A stretch of DNA of 64,000 bases from Desertibaculum subflavum (GCA_003576705.1 QOZS01000019.1:1-64000), one strand, 5' to 3'; counted from the first letter of the stretch, positions 1 through 8,465 are shown. The notes: generated by a model from the sequence alone, not told the origin. Translations and numbers: made by a program.

Positions 1-196
1 CGTGGCCGCCGAGGCCGGCCGCCACCTCGCCCGCGCGATCGCGCGCGCTCCGGCCGGGCGCTGGTCGATCGCGGCGGCGCCGGACGTCGCGGCGCTGCTG
101 GAGCCGGCCGCGCTGGCGGGCCGATTCGAGCTGCCGGTACAGGTGATCGTCGAGCCCGGGCGGCGGCGCGCTTCCTACGACATCGCCTCGACATGA
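1..196 (+). CDS. rng: Ribonuclease E/G family protein, C-terminal end (partial)
   Basis: Only the last 65 or so codons are inside the window; the gene runs off the left edge. The visible residues end in a short beta-rich stretch (FELPVQVIVEPGRRRASYDI). This resembles the tail of the alphaproteobacterial RNase G/E-like ribonucleases, which act on structured RNA such as 16S rRNA precursors. The assignment rests mainly on context: in many Alphaproteobacteria the order is maf-rng-yacG, and the next gene is a clear yacG. The stop codon overlaps the yacG start in an ATGA, so the two are probably translationally coupled. No catalytic residues are visible in this fragment, so the family call is an inference. 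Confidence 0.7.
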   Translation, partial: VAAEAGRHLARAIARAPAGRWSIAAAPDVAALLEPAALAGRFELPVQVIVEPGRRRASYDIAST

Positions 197-378
197 GCGC
201 CGCGACGCCGATCCGCCCGCCCCGGCCCTGCCCGGTCTGCCGCAAGCCGGCCGACCCCGCCTACCGACCGTTCTGCTCCAAGCGCTGCTCGGATATCGAC
301 CTGCACCGCTGGCTCACCGACCGGTACAAGATCGAGACGGACGAGCCGCCGGAGCCGGACGAGAGCGAGCGGGGCTGA
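193..378 (+). CDS. yacG: DNA gyrase inhibitor YacG (zinc-binding)
   Basis: This 61-residue protein carries the YacG zinc site as two pairs of cysteines, C-P-V-C near residue 13 and F-C-S-K-R-C near residue 29. They are followed by the typical D-L-H-R-W-L segment and an acidic tail. YacG binds GyrB and inhibits DNA gyrase in other proteobacteria. The length matches the family, which is about 60 to 70 residues. The ATG overlaps the stop of the upstream ribonuclease gene by four bases, so expression is likely coupled to it. Nothing about the sequence is unusual. Confidence 0.93.
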   Translation: MSAATPIRPPRPCPVCRKPADPAYRPFCSKRCSDIDLHRWLTDRYKIETDEPPEPDESERG

Positions 379-392
379 AGCACCGGCGGCAG

Positions 393-2522
393 CTATGCCG
401 CGGGCTTCGCCTCGGCGCCGTTGTTGGCGGCGGTGGCCGCCGCGGCCGCCAGGGCGCCGCCTGGCCCCTCCACAACCACGCGCGGATAGGCGAAGGCGAT
501 GCCGTTGTCGTCGAATGCCTGCTTGATGCGCTGGTGCACGATGCGGCGCAGCACGAACTGCTCGCGCGGCTTGCACTTGAACTTGACGCGCACGTTCAGC
601 GCGGAATTGCCGAAGGCGACGACGCCCTGGCTCTTCAACGGCTCGAGGAACTTCCTCCCGTGCTCCGGATCCTTCAGGAGATCGAGGCCGGTGTTCTTGA
701 CCAGCTTGCGCACCTTGTCGATATCGGTGTCGTAGGGCACGCCGAACTCCATCTTGAAGATGGCCCAGTCGCGGTTGTAGTTGGTGATCGACTTCAGCTC
801 GCCGAACGGCACCACATGGATGGCGCCGCGATGATGGCGCAGGATCAGCGAGCGGATCGAGATCTTCTCCACCTCGCCGCGGATATTGCCGAACTCGATG
901 TACTCGCCGACGCGGATCGCGTCGTCGATCAGGAAAAAGATGCCGGCGACGATGTCGCGCACCAGGGTCTGGGCGCCGAAGCCGATGGCGAGGCCGACCA
1001 CGCCGGCACCGGCGAGCAGCGGTCCGATATCCACGCCGAGATTGGAAAGCGCCGTCATGCCGACGATGGCGACCAGCGCGAACCATAGGAAAGTGCGCAC
1101 CAGCGGCAGCAGGGTCTCGGCGCGGGTCGCCACCACGCCGCCGGCTTCCTCGGCGTCGCGCGTCGAATCCTGGACCGCGCGGATGCCGATCTTGCGGTCG
1201 ATGGCGATGGTGATCGCCTGCCAGATCACCGTCGCCACCAGAAGCGTGGTGCCGACCGAGAGGCCGACATCCACCAGGCGCTGGCCGAACACCGCGCTGG
1301 CATTGGCACCGAGGCCGTCGACGACGAGCGACAGCACGGTCAGCGCCGCCACCAGGCGCAGCGAGATCACCATCCAGCGGTCGGAGCTGCGCGCGGCCGG
1401 GATCGCCGCCGATGCCTGCGGATCGAGCCCGGCCACGACGCCGCGCAGCAACCGCTCCACCGTCGGCAATACAATGAGGATGGCGGCCGCCAGCGCCATG
1501 TCGCGGGCGGCGTGGCTCCAGCCGATCAGCACGTCGACCGCCCAGGCGAGGAAGCCGACCACCAGCAGGCCGGCCAGCAGCACCGGCGCGACATGGGCGC
1601 GCGAAGTGCTTTCCTCGACCAGGAAGTCGCCGATGAAGGCGGCAACCAGCGCCACCATCACCATGGCGCCGGCCACCACGATGAACAGCTGGATCAGGAC
1701 ATCCGGCACGCCGATCAGGGCGAGGAAGCCCTGCATGACGACGATCACGGCGGCGCCGCCACCGAAGGCGACGAGGTGCTGCCTGAGCTCGGCGGCGGCC
1801 CGGTCGTCGGCGAAGGCAAGGCGCCGGGCCGGCGCGGCCGGCGCCAGCGCCGCATCGGCGAGCAGCGCCACGGCCCGCCACGCCACCACGATCAGCGCGA
1901 AGGCGACCACCATCTCGCGCAGCGGATCGAACCGGTCCAGGAAGACCAGCGACGCCGCATAGGCGACGATGGCAAAGGTCAGCAGCCGCAGCGTGCCGCC
2001 GGCGAGATGGAGGCCGGCGGCGGAAAGTCGCGCGCCATAACGCCCCTCCCCCGCGGCGGGCCGCGCGCCCCGCGCCAGCAGGCGAGCCACGCCATACTCG
2101 GCGCCGGCGCCGACAAGGAGCGTCGCGACCAGCACCAGCACGCCGCGCCCGAAGGCCGGCCAGCCCTGCAGGTCGGTCAGATTGTCGAAGGCATCGCCGA
2201 GCGTTTGCGGCGCGTCCGCGAGGGCGGCGATGATCTCGTCCTTGCGGTCGCGCAGCGCCTGCGAGGCATCGCGCAGCCGGCGCAGCATGGAGGTCGCCAT
2301 GCCGTCGCCGGCCTGGGCGGGACGCGATGCGGCGTCCTGCTTCAGGCGGTCGATCAGGAGATCGCGCGCCTGGGCATCGGTCAGCGGCGCGACGAAGCCT
2401 TCCACGCCGGCCGGCGTCAGGCCCGAGGGAAGCGCCGGCGGCTTCGCCTCCTGCGCCGCCGCGCCGGCGGCCAGGACGAACAGCGCCACCACGCAACCGA
2501 GCGCGCGAGTCAGGTACGCCAT
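393..2522 (-). CDS. MscS-family mechanosensitive ion channel, large exported type
   Basis: This 709-residue membrane protein starts with a cleavable signal peptide (MAYLTRALG, then a hydrophobic run to A-A-A-Q-E). A periplasmic helical segment, many transmembrane helices and a C-terminal MscS core follow. The pore helix reads G-A-G-V-V-G-L-A-I-G-F-G-A-Q, followed by L-V-R-D-I-V-A-G-I and the beta domain with VGEYIEFGNIRGEVEKI. Channels of this kind release solutes during hypo-osmotic shock. I chose the ATG at 2522 because the signal peptide begins there; the frame stays open for 36 more upstream codons that do not look like coding sequence. The gene is convergent with yacG, 14 bases away. The large size places it with the MscK/YbdG-like long relatives rather than short MscS. 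Confidence 0.92.
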   Translation of the reverse strand: MAYLTRALGCVVALFVLAAGAAAQEAKPPALPSGLTPAGVEGFVAPLTDAQARDLLIDRLKQDAASRPAQAGDGMATSMLRRLRDASQALRDRKDEIIAALADAPQTLGDAFDNLTDLQGWPAFGRGVLVLVATLLVGAGAEYGVARLLARGARPAAGEGRYGARLSAAGLHLAGGTLRLLTFAIVAYAASLVFLDRFDPLREMVVAFALIVVAWRAVALLADAALAPAAPARRLAFADDRAAAELRQHLVAFGGGAAVIVVMQGFLALIGVPDVLIQLFIVVAGAMVMVALVAAFIGDFLVEESTSRAHVAPVLLAGLLVVGFLAWAVDVLIGWSHAARDMALAAAILIVLPTVERLLRGVVAGLDPQASAAIPAARSSDRWMVISLRLVAALTVLSLVVDGLGANASAVFGQRLVDVGLSVGTTLLVATVIWQAITIAIDRKIGIRAVQDSTRDAEEAGGVVATRAETLLPLVRTFLWFALVAIVGMTALSNLGVDIGPLLAGAGVVGLAIGFGAQTLVRDIVAGIFFLIDDAIRVGEYIEFGNIRGEVEKISIRSLILRHHRGAIHVVPFGELKSITNYNRDWAIFKMEFGVPYDTDIDKVRKLVKNTGLDLLKDPEHGRKFLEPLKSQGVVAFGNSALNVRVKFKCKPREQFVLRRIVHQRIKQAFDDNGIAFAYPRVVVEGPGGALAAAAATAANNGAEAKPAA

Positions 2523-2589
2523 GCTCCCCACCCGTCCAGGCAATCGGCGCGATTCTACCAGAGCCGCCGATACAGGAAGAGAGGGGCCA

Positions 2590-2623
2590 AAAGAAAAGCG
2601 CCCGCCGGTTGCCCGGCGGGCGC
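2590..2623 (-). terminator. Rho-independent terminator of the thiolase operon
   Basis: Read on the minus strand, a perfect 11-base-pair stem (GCGCCCGCCGG with CCGGCGGGCGC, four-base loop) is followed directly by TTTTCTTT. It lies 28 bases after the thiolase stop codon and before the mscS gene. It should therefore end the thiolase/OB-fold transcript and insulate mscS. Confidence 0.88.
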
Positions 2624-2650
2624 CTGTCACTTGACGACCGAAGGGGCCGA

Positions 2651-3856
2651 TCAGGCGCCTTCAAGGCCGACGATGGCGACCGAGCAGACGTTCATGTTCG
2701 GCGCCCCGCCCAGGTTGTGGGTCATGCCGAAGACCGGCTGCTCCTTGCGCTGGCGGGCGCCGGCGCGGCCCTGCATCTGCAGGTACATCTCGTAGAGCAT
2801 GCGCAGACCCGACGAGCCGATCGGATGGCCGAAGCACTTCAGCCCGCCGTCGATCTGGCACGGCAGCTTGCCGTCGTGATCGTAGAAGCCGTCGAGCACG
2901 TCCTTGATCGCGCCGCCTTCCGGCGAGATGTAGAGGTCTTCCATGGTGACCAGCTCGGTCACCGAGAAGCAGTCATGCACTTCCATCAGCGAGATCTGCT
3001 CGCGCGGGTTCTTGATCCCCGCTTCCTCGTAGGCGCGCTTGGCGGCGACGCGGGCGGTCATGAAATAGCTGCCGTCCCAGGAATTGTGCTGCGCCTCGAT
3101 GCCGTTCGACACCGAGAGCTGCAGTGCCTTCACGGTGACGATGTTCTTCTTGCCCATCGACTTGGCGATCTCGGGCGTGGTGACGATGGCGCAGGCGGCG
3201 CCATCCGACACGCCGCAGCAATCGAACAGGCCGAGCGGCTCCGCCACCATCGGCGCGTTGAGCACCTGCTCCTCGGTGATCTTCGACTGCAGATGCGCCT
3301 TCGGGTTGCGCGAGCCGTTGTCGTGGCTCTTGACCGAGATATGCGCCATGGCGCGCTTCATGTCCTCGCGGCTGACGCCGTGCTTGGCACGATAGGCGGC
3401 GGCGAGCTGGGCGAAGTTGCCCGGCGCCGAGCCATTGGCGTTGACCATCGAGTTGAGCACGCCGCGGCCGCGCTGCGGCAGGCCGCCATAGCCGGTGTCC
3501 TTCAGCTTCTCGACGCCGAGCGCGAGCGCGATGTCAGCTGCGCCGGAGGCGACGGCATAGACCGCGCCGCGGAAGGCTTCCGAGCCGGAGGCGCAGTAGT
3601 TCTCGACCCGGGTCACCGGGATGTAGGGCAGGCGGAGTGCGACCGCGAGCGGCACGCCCGACTTGCCGACATGCACATCCTCGATCGCGGTCGAGAGCCA
3701 GGCGGCGTTGATCTGGTTCTTGTCGACGCCAGCGTCGGCGAGGCCTTCCTCGAACGCCTCGACCATCAGGTCTTCGGCTTCGCAATCCCACCGCTCGCCG
3801 AATTTCGAGCAGCCCATCCCGAGGATGGCAACTTTATCTCTGATGCCTTTGGCCAT
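2651..3856 (-). CDS. Thiolase-family acyl-CoA acetyltransferase (SCP-x type)
   Basis: This 401-residue thiolase-fold protein has the nucleophile at C88 in N-Y-C-A-S-G-S. The conserved H294 is in V-H-D-C-F, and H344 is in K-C-F-G-H-P-I-G. These mark the SCP-x/lipid-transfer branch of thiolases, which cleave or condense branched or unusual acyl-CoAs rather than acting as plain acetoacetyl-CoA thiolase. It is the second gene of an operon, 16 bases after a ketosynthase-like/DUF35 fusion. Thiolases of this branch commonly work in complex with DUF35 Zn-ribbon/OB-fold proteins, so the two products probably form one enzyme. The ATG is preceded by a good AGGAGG-type site. The true substrate cannot be told from sequence. 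Confidence 0.88.
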   Translation of the reverse strand: MAKGIRDKVAILGMGCSKFGERWDCEAEDLMVEAFEEGLADAGVDKNQINAAWLSTAIEDVHVGKSGVPLAVALRLPYIPVTRVENYCASGSEAFRGAVYAVASGAADIALALGVEKLKDTGYGGLPQRGRGVLNSMVNANGSAPGNFAQLAAAYRAKHGVSREDMKRAMAHISVKSHDNGSRNPKAHLQSKITEEQVLNAPMVAEPLGLFDCCGVSDGAACAIVTTPEIAKSMGKKNIVTVKALQLSVSNGIEAQHNSWDGSYFMTARVAAKRAYEEAGIKNPREQISLMEVHDCFSVTELVTMEDLYISPEGGAIKDVLDGFYDHDGKLPCQIDGGLKCFGHPIGSSGLRMLYEMYLQMQGRAGARQRKEQPVFGMTHNLGGAPNMNVCSVAIVGLEGA

Positions 3857-3872
3857 TTGGTTTTCCTCCTCG

Positions 3873-5333
3873 TCAGCCCGCCGATGCGCCGGCGGCCGGG
3901 GTTGCCTTCCAGAAATACTTGGTGAACCCGCGCGCCGGGTCGTATTCCTTCACCCGGAACACCATCCGCATCGGCATGCCCGCATCGACCTTGCCGACGT
4001 CCACATCGGTGAAGTCGGCCATCAGGCGGCCGCCATCCTCAAACTGGACCATGCCGTAATGCTGCGGCGGATCGGGGCTATAGGTCAACAGGTCAGCGGT
4101 ATACGAAAGGATGCGGGCTGGCATGTCGGCGAAGGGCTGGTCTTCCTGGCTGTGCATGGCATTGCAGTTCGGGTTAACGCAGATCTTCGACTTCGGATAC
4201 TGCAAGGTCCCGCACTTGGTGCACTTGCCGCCGAGCAGGCCGGTCAGCATGCCGCTCTTCCGGTAGAGGGTGGTGAGCGCGGTCTGCTTGTCGAGCTCGG
4301 CCCGCATGCCCTTTTCCTGGTCCACCACCTGGTTCCAGGCGATGAACTTGTTGTAGTTGGTCTCCGGCTTGCGGCGGGCCAGGAAGCCCTTGATGCCGAG
4401 CCGGGGCGCGAGCTTGGCGATCTCCGGCTTCACCTCGAACAGCAGGGCGTCGCAGCCCTGGCCGAAGCTCGCCACCACGATCTTGTCGCCGGGCTTGGCG
4501 TCCTGCAGCGTGTGCACCAGCATGACCAGCGGATGCGCCGTGCCGGCCTCGCCCATGGCCGAGGCCAAGTTGTCGCGCACCGCGCTGTCCGGCATGCCGA
4601 GCTTCTTGGCGATGCCGGCGGCGACGCGGGCGATGGTGCAGGGCAGGATGAAATGGGTGACGTCGGCGCCCTTCACCTTGGCCTTGTCGAGCAGCGCCTT
4701 GACGACGGGCGGCACGATCTTGTTGTAGCCCTCGTCGCGGATCCAGCGCTCTTCCCAGGTGTAGTCGTAGGGCCGGCCGTCGCCGCGGTAATGGTCGACG
4801 AAATCGACCGCCTTGCTCTCATGCGCGACCAGTTCGGCGATGCCCGGACCCTTGTCGAGCAGCAGCGCCGCGCCGCCGTCGCCGTAGGACAGTTCCTGCG
4901 GGCTCGCCGCCCGGGTGCGCCGCTTCTCGGCGGTGAGGAAGAGGAGCGGCCCGCCGCCCGCCGCCGCGGTGCGCGCCGCCGCGATCAGGCCGGAAGTGCC
5001 GGCGCGCTGCGACGAGGTGATGTCGAGCGTCTCCAGGTTGTCGCCGAGGTTGAGCGCCTCGGCGGCGACGCCGGAATTCAGGCGGTCCTGGAACGGCAGG
5101 GTGGTCGAGGCGAGGTAGACCGCCTTGAGCTGGCCGCGCTCGGCCGGCTGCAGGCAGTCGCGCGCGGCCTCGACGGCCATGGTGAGCGCGTCCTCGTCCC
5201 AGTTGCAGATCGCCCGTTCATCCTTGCCGCCGCCTTTCAGGGCGGCATTGGACCAGGCATTGGCTTCGACGATGGCCTTGCGGGCCAGGCGAAGACGGGG
5301 CACGTAGCCGCCGTAAGCGACGATACCGACCAA
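3873..5333 (-). CDS. HMG-CoA synthase-like protein fused to a DUF35 Zn-ribbon/OB-fold domain
   Basis: This 486-residue fusion has a thiolase-fold domain of the ketoacyl-synthase III/HMG-CoA synthase type at residues 1 to about 330. A DUF35 domain follows: a rubredoxin-like zinc ribbon (C371, C374, C385, C390) and an OB fold (about 400-480). DUF35 domains bind acyl-CoA and tether thiolases. By eye the usual nucleophile motif A-C-K-A-G-T is replaced by S-Q-R-A-G-T, putting Q109 where the cysteine should be. The usual F-H-Q-P motif reads F-I-L-P, so the histidine is I229. The enzyme therefore probably does not make HMG-CoA, and may be a structural or decarboxylating partner of the thiolase encoded 16 bases downstream. 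Homologues are commonly labelled hydroxymethylglutaryl-CoA synthase family. Confidence 0.82.
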   Translation of the reverse strand: MVGIVAYGGYVPRLRLARKAIVEANAWSNAALKGGGKDERAICNWDEDALTMAVEAARDCLQPAERGQLKAVYLASTTLPFQDRLNSGVAAEALNLGDNLETLDITSSQRAGTSGLIAAARTAAAGGGPLLFLTAEKRRTRAASPQELSYGDGGAALLLDKGPGIAELVAHESKAVDFVDHYRGDGRPYDYTWEERWIRDEGYNKIVPPVVKALLDKAKVKGADVTHFILPCTIARVAAGIAKKLGMPDSAVRDNLASAMGEAGTAHPLVMLVHTLQDAKPGDKIVVASFGQGCDALLFEVKPEIAKLAPRLGIKGFLARRKPETNYNKFIAWNQVVDQEKGMRAELDKQTALTTLYRKSGMLTGLLGGKCTKCGTLQYPKSKICVNPNCNAMHSQEDQPFADMPARILSYTADLLTYSPDPPQHYGMVQFEDGGRLMADFTDVDVGKVDAGMPMRMVFRVKEYDPARGFTKYFWKATPAAGASAG

Positions 5334-5368
5334 GGGTGCTCCTCCCGGAGAGCGTTGCTGGAATTTAT

Positions 5369-5392
5369 CGGTCGGAAATACATCCCCGACCG
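5369..5392. repeat. Inverted repeat between OB-fold/thiolase operon and toxin-antitoxin pair
   Basis: The arms CGGTCGG (5369-5375) and CCGACCG (5386-5392) are separated by ten bases. The repeat lies upstream of the ketosynthase-like gene and downstream of the DUF5615 stop. It could be a weak terminator for the toxin-antitoxin transcript, although no clear T-run follows. It could also be an operator for the OB-fold/thiolase operon. The sequence does not decide between these. Confidence 0.35.
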
Positions 5393-5400
5393 GGGGGCCG

Positions 5401-5790
5401 TCAAACCGGCCCTATCGGCAGCCGCCGGAGCCGGTAACGATGCGGTTCAATGATGATCACGCAACCGGCCCGCAACGCGTCAGCCTCATCGCGGAGAACT
5501 GGCTCCAGGCGGTGGACGGTTCGGTCAGTGACCTGCTTTGGAAAGTGGCAAATGATGACGGACACCTGACTGCCGCCGCGTAGCGCGACAATCTCGCCGA
5601 AGTCGAAATCGGTGGTAACGACAACTCTGCTTTCGCGACTGGCGAGGTCAAAAAGCTCAGTATCTCGAGCACGTTCCAGGCCGAGCTCCAGTGGATGTAC
5701 GGCGTCGTAGCCGGCTTGCCGCAACCAAGCGGCAACGCCCGCCGGAAGTCCCATATCGACCAAGAACCGTAGCGGAGGGGATGAGCTCAA
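5401..5790 (-). CDS. DUF5615 PIN-like toxin
   Basis: This 129-residue protein begins R-F-L-V-D-M-G-L-P, the typical N-terminal strand of DUF5615 PIN-like nucleases. The acidic residues expected for metal binding follow (D12 region, and D-F-D-F-G-E after V-V-T-T). It is the second gene of a two-gene pair with a DUF433 antitoxin. The start is a TTG that overlaps the antitoxin stop as TTGA, a four-base overlap implying tight translational coupling. No better start exists before the conserved core. DUF433/DUF5615 pairs are predicted type II toxin-antitoxin modules; I infer RNase activity from the fold only. Confidence 0.82.
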   Translation of the reverse strand: MSSSPPLRFLVDMGLPAGVAAWLRQAGYDAVHPLELGLERARDTELFDLASRESRVVVTTDFDFGEIVALRGGSQVSVIICHFPKQVTDRTVHRLEPVLRDEADALRAGCVIIIEPHRYRLRRLPIGPV

Positions 5791-6008
5791 GCCGTGTGGA
5801 CTTCTTCACGCGCAAGGTAAGCGGCGTAGCCGAGCGCCTGGCGGATGTCTTCGGCATCGAGGACTGGGTATTCCTTGATGATCTCCGCAGCCGTCAGGCC
5901 ATCGGCCACGAGGTCGACGATCGTGCTCACGGGCAAGCGCATGCCGCGAACGCAGGCGCGCCCGCCCATCACATCTCGGTCGAAGGTGATGCGATCAAAT
6001 GCAGCCAT
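5787..6008 (-). CDS. DUF433 antitoxin
   Basis: This 73-residue protein has the DUF433 signature: G-R-A-C-V-R-G-M-R-L-P-V-S near residue 16, then a helix-turn-helix-like segment (A-A-E-I-I-K-E-Y-P, then D-I-R-Q-A-L). Such proteins are small DNA-binding antitoxins that neutralise the neighbouring PIN-like toxin and repress their own operon. I chose the ATG at 6008 because it gives the usual family length; the open frame upstream is composition-driven. It is divergent from the acyl-CoA dehydrogenase operon with 110 bases between them. Confidence 0.85.
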   Translation of the reverse strand: MAAFDRITFDRDVMGGRACVRGMRLPVSTIVDLVADGLTAAEIIKEYPVLDAEDIRQALGYAAYLAREEVHTA

Positions 6009-6118
6009 GAGCGACAATATACCGCGCCGGACCCGCCCCGGAAACGCCCGCCTTCCACCGCTGGCGGATTTCTGACATACGCTCTGGCCAGAACGGGCCG
6101 CATCGGAGGAAATGCAGC

Positions 6119-7315
6119 ATGGCCGAACTGGATGCCTTCCGGGCCGAGACCCGGGCCTGGCTGGACGCCAACTGCCCGCCTTCCATGCGGACGCCGATGC
6201 CCGAGGACGAGATCGCCTGGGGCGGGCGGAACGCAAAGTTCAAGAACCCGGACAGCAAGCTCTGGCTCGACCGGATGGCGGCGCGGGGCTGGACCGCGCC
6301 GACCTGGCCGAAACAATATGGCGGCGGCGGGCTCACGCGGCCCGAGGCCAAGGTGCTGGAGGAGGAGCTGCGCCGGATCAAGGCCCGGCCTGCGCTCTAT
6401 TCCTTCGGGCTCTGGATGCTGGGGCCGGTGCTGCTGGAATACGCCAACGATCAGCAGAAGGCCGAGCACCTGCCGAAGATCGTGCGCGGCGAGATCCGCT
6501 GGTGCCAGGGCTACTCCGAGCCCGGCGCTGGCTCGGACCTGGCGAGCCTCAGGACCCGCGCCGAGGACAAGGGCGACCATTTCCTGATCAACGGCCAGAA
6601 GGTCTGGACCTCCTATGCCGACCAGGCCGACTGGATCTTCTGCCTGGTGCGCACCGACACCACGAAGAAGCACGAAGGCATCTCCTTCGTGCTGTTCGAC
6701 ATGAAATGGCCCGGCGTCGAGGCGCGGCCGATCAAGCTGATCTCCGGCTCGTCGCCGTTCTGCGAAACCTTCTTCACCGACGTGCAGGTGCCGAAGGCGA
6801 ACCTGGTCGGCAAGCTGAACGGCGGCTGGGACATCGCCAAGCGGCTGCTGCAATACGAGCGGCAGAACATTTCTTCGTCCGGCTTCGGCAGCCTGGGCGG
6901 CGGCGCCGGGCTCGAGCTCGAGGACATCGCCAGGAAGTATGTCGGCGAGGAGAACGGCAGGATCGCCGACGCGGATCTGCGAAGCCGCATCGCCGCGCAC
7001 CGGATGGAGGCCAAGGCCTTTGCCCTCACCGTGCGGCGGGTGGAGCAGGAGGCCAAGGCCGGCGGCGGTGTCGGGCCGGCCGCGTCGATCCTCAAATACA
7101 TGGCGGCCAAGATCAACCAGGAGCGCTGCGAGCTGATGGTCGAGGCGATGGGCAACCGCGCGCTCGGCTGGGAGGGCGAGGGTTTCTCCAAGGGCGAGCT
7201 GCAGGCAACCCGGGCGTGGCTCCGCTCCAAGGGCAATTCGATCGAGGGCGGCACGTCCGAGATCAACCTGAACGTCGTGGCCAAGCGCGTGCTGGGCCTG
7301 CAGGACCATCAGTAG
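6119..7315 (+). CDS. Acyl-CoA dehydrogenase, catalytic-glutamate-bearing subunit
   Basis: This 398-residue flavoprotein has the classic acyl-CoA dehydrogenase layout. The N-terminal helical domain is followed by the middle beta domain with S-E-P-G-A-G-S-D-L, N-G-Q-K-V-W-T-S and a C-terminal helical domain. It ends with I-E-G-G-T-S-E-I, whose E376 is at the position of the catalytic base in many family members. It oxidises an acyl-CoA to the enoyl-CoA using FAD and passes electrons to ETF. A second dehydrogenase gene lacking the glutamate follows after 13 bases. The pair resembles the alpha2beta2 heteromeric dehydrogenases known from steroid side-chain degradation in actinobacteria. GGAGGAAA lies upstream of the ATG. 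Confidence 0.92.
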   Translation: MAELDAFRAETRAWLDANCPPSMRTPMPEDEIAWGGRNAKFKNPDSKLWLDRMAARGWTAPTWPKQYGGGGLTRPEAKVLEEELRRIKARPALYSFGLWMLGPVLLEYANDQQKAEHLPKIVRGEIRWCQGYSEPGAGSDLASLRTRAEDKGDHFLINGQKVWTSYADQADWIFCLVRTDTTKKHEGISFVLFDMKWPGVEARPIKLISGSSPFCETFFTDVQVPKANLVGKLNGGWDIAKRLLQYERQNISSSGFGSLGGGAGLELEDIARKYVGEENGRIADADLRSRIAAHRMEAKAFALTVRRVEQEAKAGGGVGPAASILKYMAAKINQERCELMVEAMGNRALGWEGEGFSKGELQATRAWLRSKGNSIEGGTSEINLNVVAKRVLGLQDHQ

Positions 7316-7328
7316 GAAAGAGCAAACC

Positions 7329-8465
7329 GTGGCCGTGCTGACCGAAGAACAGACCCTGCTGCGCGACGCCGCCAAGGCCTGGCTGCGCGCCAAGTCTCCC
7401 GTGGCGGCGCTGCGCAAATTGCGCGACAGCGGCAATGCCGACGGCTTCGACAAGGCGGCCTGGCGTGAGATCTGCGAGATGGGCTGGGCCGGCATTCTGA
7501 TTCCGGAAGCGCTCGGCGGCTCCGATCTCGGCTATGCGAGCCTTGGCCTGGTGCTGGAAGAGACCGGACGGACGCTCACCGCCTCGCCGCTCGTCGCCAG
7601 CGCGCTCGCCGCCGCTTCCGCGCTGCTGCAGGGCGGCAGCGCGGCGCAACAGCAGGCCTGGCTGCCGAAGATCGCGAGCGGCGAGGCGATCGCGACCTTG
7701 GCCGTGGACGAGACGGCGCATCATGCGCCCGAGCGCATCGCCCTTGCCGCGGCGCGGAAGGGGGATGGCTGGGCGCTGACCGGCAGGAAGCTGTTCGTGC
7801 TGGATGGCGGCAGCGCCGATCTCGTCATCGTCGCGGCGCGCACATCGGGCAGGCCCGGCGAGCGGAACGGCGTCACCCTCTTCCTCGTGCCCGGCAATGC
7901 CACGGGCCTGACACGGCACAAGCTCGCGACCGTCGACAGCCGTGGCGTCGCCGATCTCGAATTCGCCGACATCACCGTCGGCAAGGATGCCGTCCTCGGC
8001 CCGGTCGATGGCGGTTTCGATATCCTGGAAGCGACGCTGGATCGCGCCCGCGCCGGACTCGCCGCCGAGATGCTCGGCACCGCGACGCAGGCTTTCGAGA
8101 TCACCTTGGAATACCTGAAGACGCGCACCCAGTTCGGCCAGCTGATCGGCGCGTTCCAGGCGCTGCAGCACCGCGCCGCCAAGATGTTCACCGAGATCGA
8201 ACTGGCGCGTTCCTGCGTCGAGGCGGCATTGGCCGCCATCGACTCCCGGGCGAACGATGTGCCCGCCCTCGCCTCGCTCGCCAAGGCCAAGGCGGGCGAT
8301 GCGCTGCACCTCCTGTCCAACGAGTTCGTGCAGATGCATGGCGGCATCGGCATGACCGACGCGCACGATGCCGGCCTCTACCTCAAGCGGGCGCGGGCGG
8401 CGGAGGCGGCTTTCGGCGGCTCGTCCTACCACCGCGACCGCTATGCCAGGCTGGCGGGGTATTGA
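7329..8465 (+). CDS. Acyl-CoA dehydrogenase, partner subunit
   Basis: This 378-residue protein has the same fold as its neighbour, with H-G-G-I-G-M-T-D near the C terminus. The C-terminal site that usually holds the catalytic glutamate reads F-G-G-S-S-Y, with no acid. That is typical of the non-catalytic half of heteromeric acyl-CoA dehydrogenases. It starts with GTG after GGAAAGAG, 13 bases after the preceding gene, so it is co-transcribed with it. Together they probably dehydrogenate a bulky or cyclic acyl-CoA, feeding the nearby thiolase. The substrate is unknown. Confidence 0.88.
   Translation: MAVLTEEQTLLRDAAKAWLRAKSPVAALRKLRDSGNADGFDKAAWREICEMGWAGILIPEALGGSDLGYASLGLVLEETGRTLTASPLVASALAAASALLQGGSAAQQQAWLPKIASGEAIATLAVDETAHHAPERIALAAARKGDGWALTGRKLFVLDGGSADLVIVAARTSGRPGERNGVTLFLVPGNATGLTRHKLATVDSRGVADLEFADITVGKDAVLGPVDGGFDILEATLDRARAGLAAEMLGTATQAFEITLEYLKTRTQFGQLIGAFQALQHRAAKMFTEIELARSCVEAALAAIDSRANDVPALASLAKAKAGDALHLLSNEFVQMHGGIGMTDAHDAGLYLKRARAAEAAFGGSSYHRDRYARLAGY

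Noticed and set aside
175..2664. An 829-codon frame overlapping mscS on the same strand
   Set aside because: The MscS motifs are in the other frame; this translation is arginine/glycine-rich.
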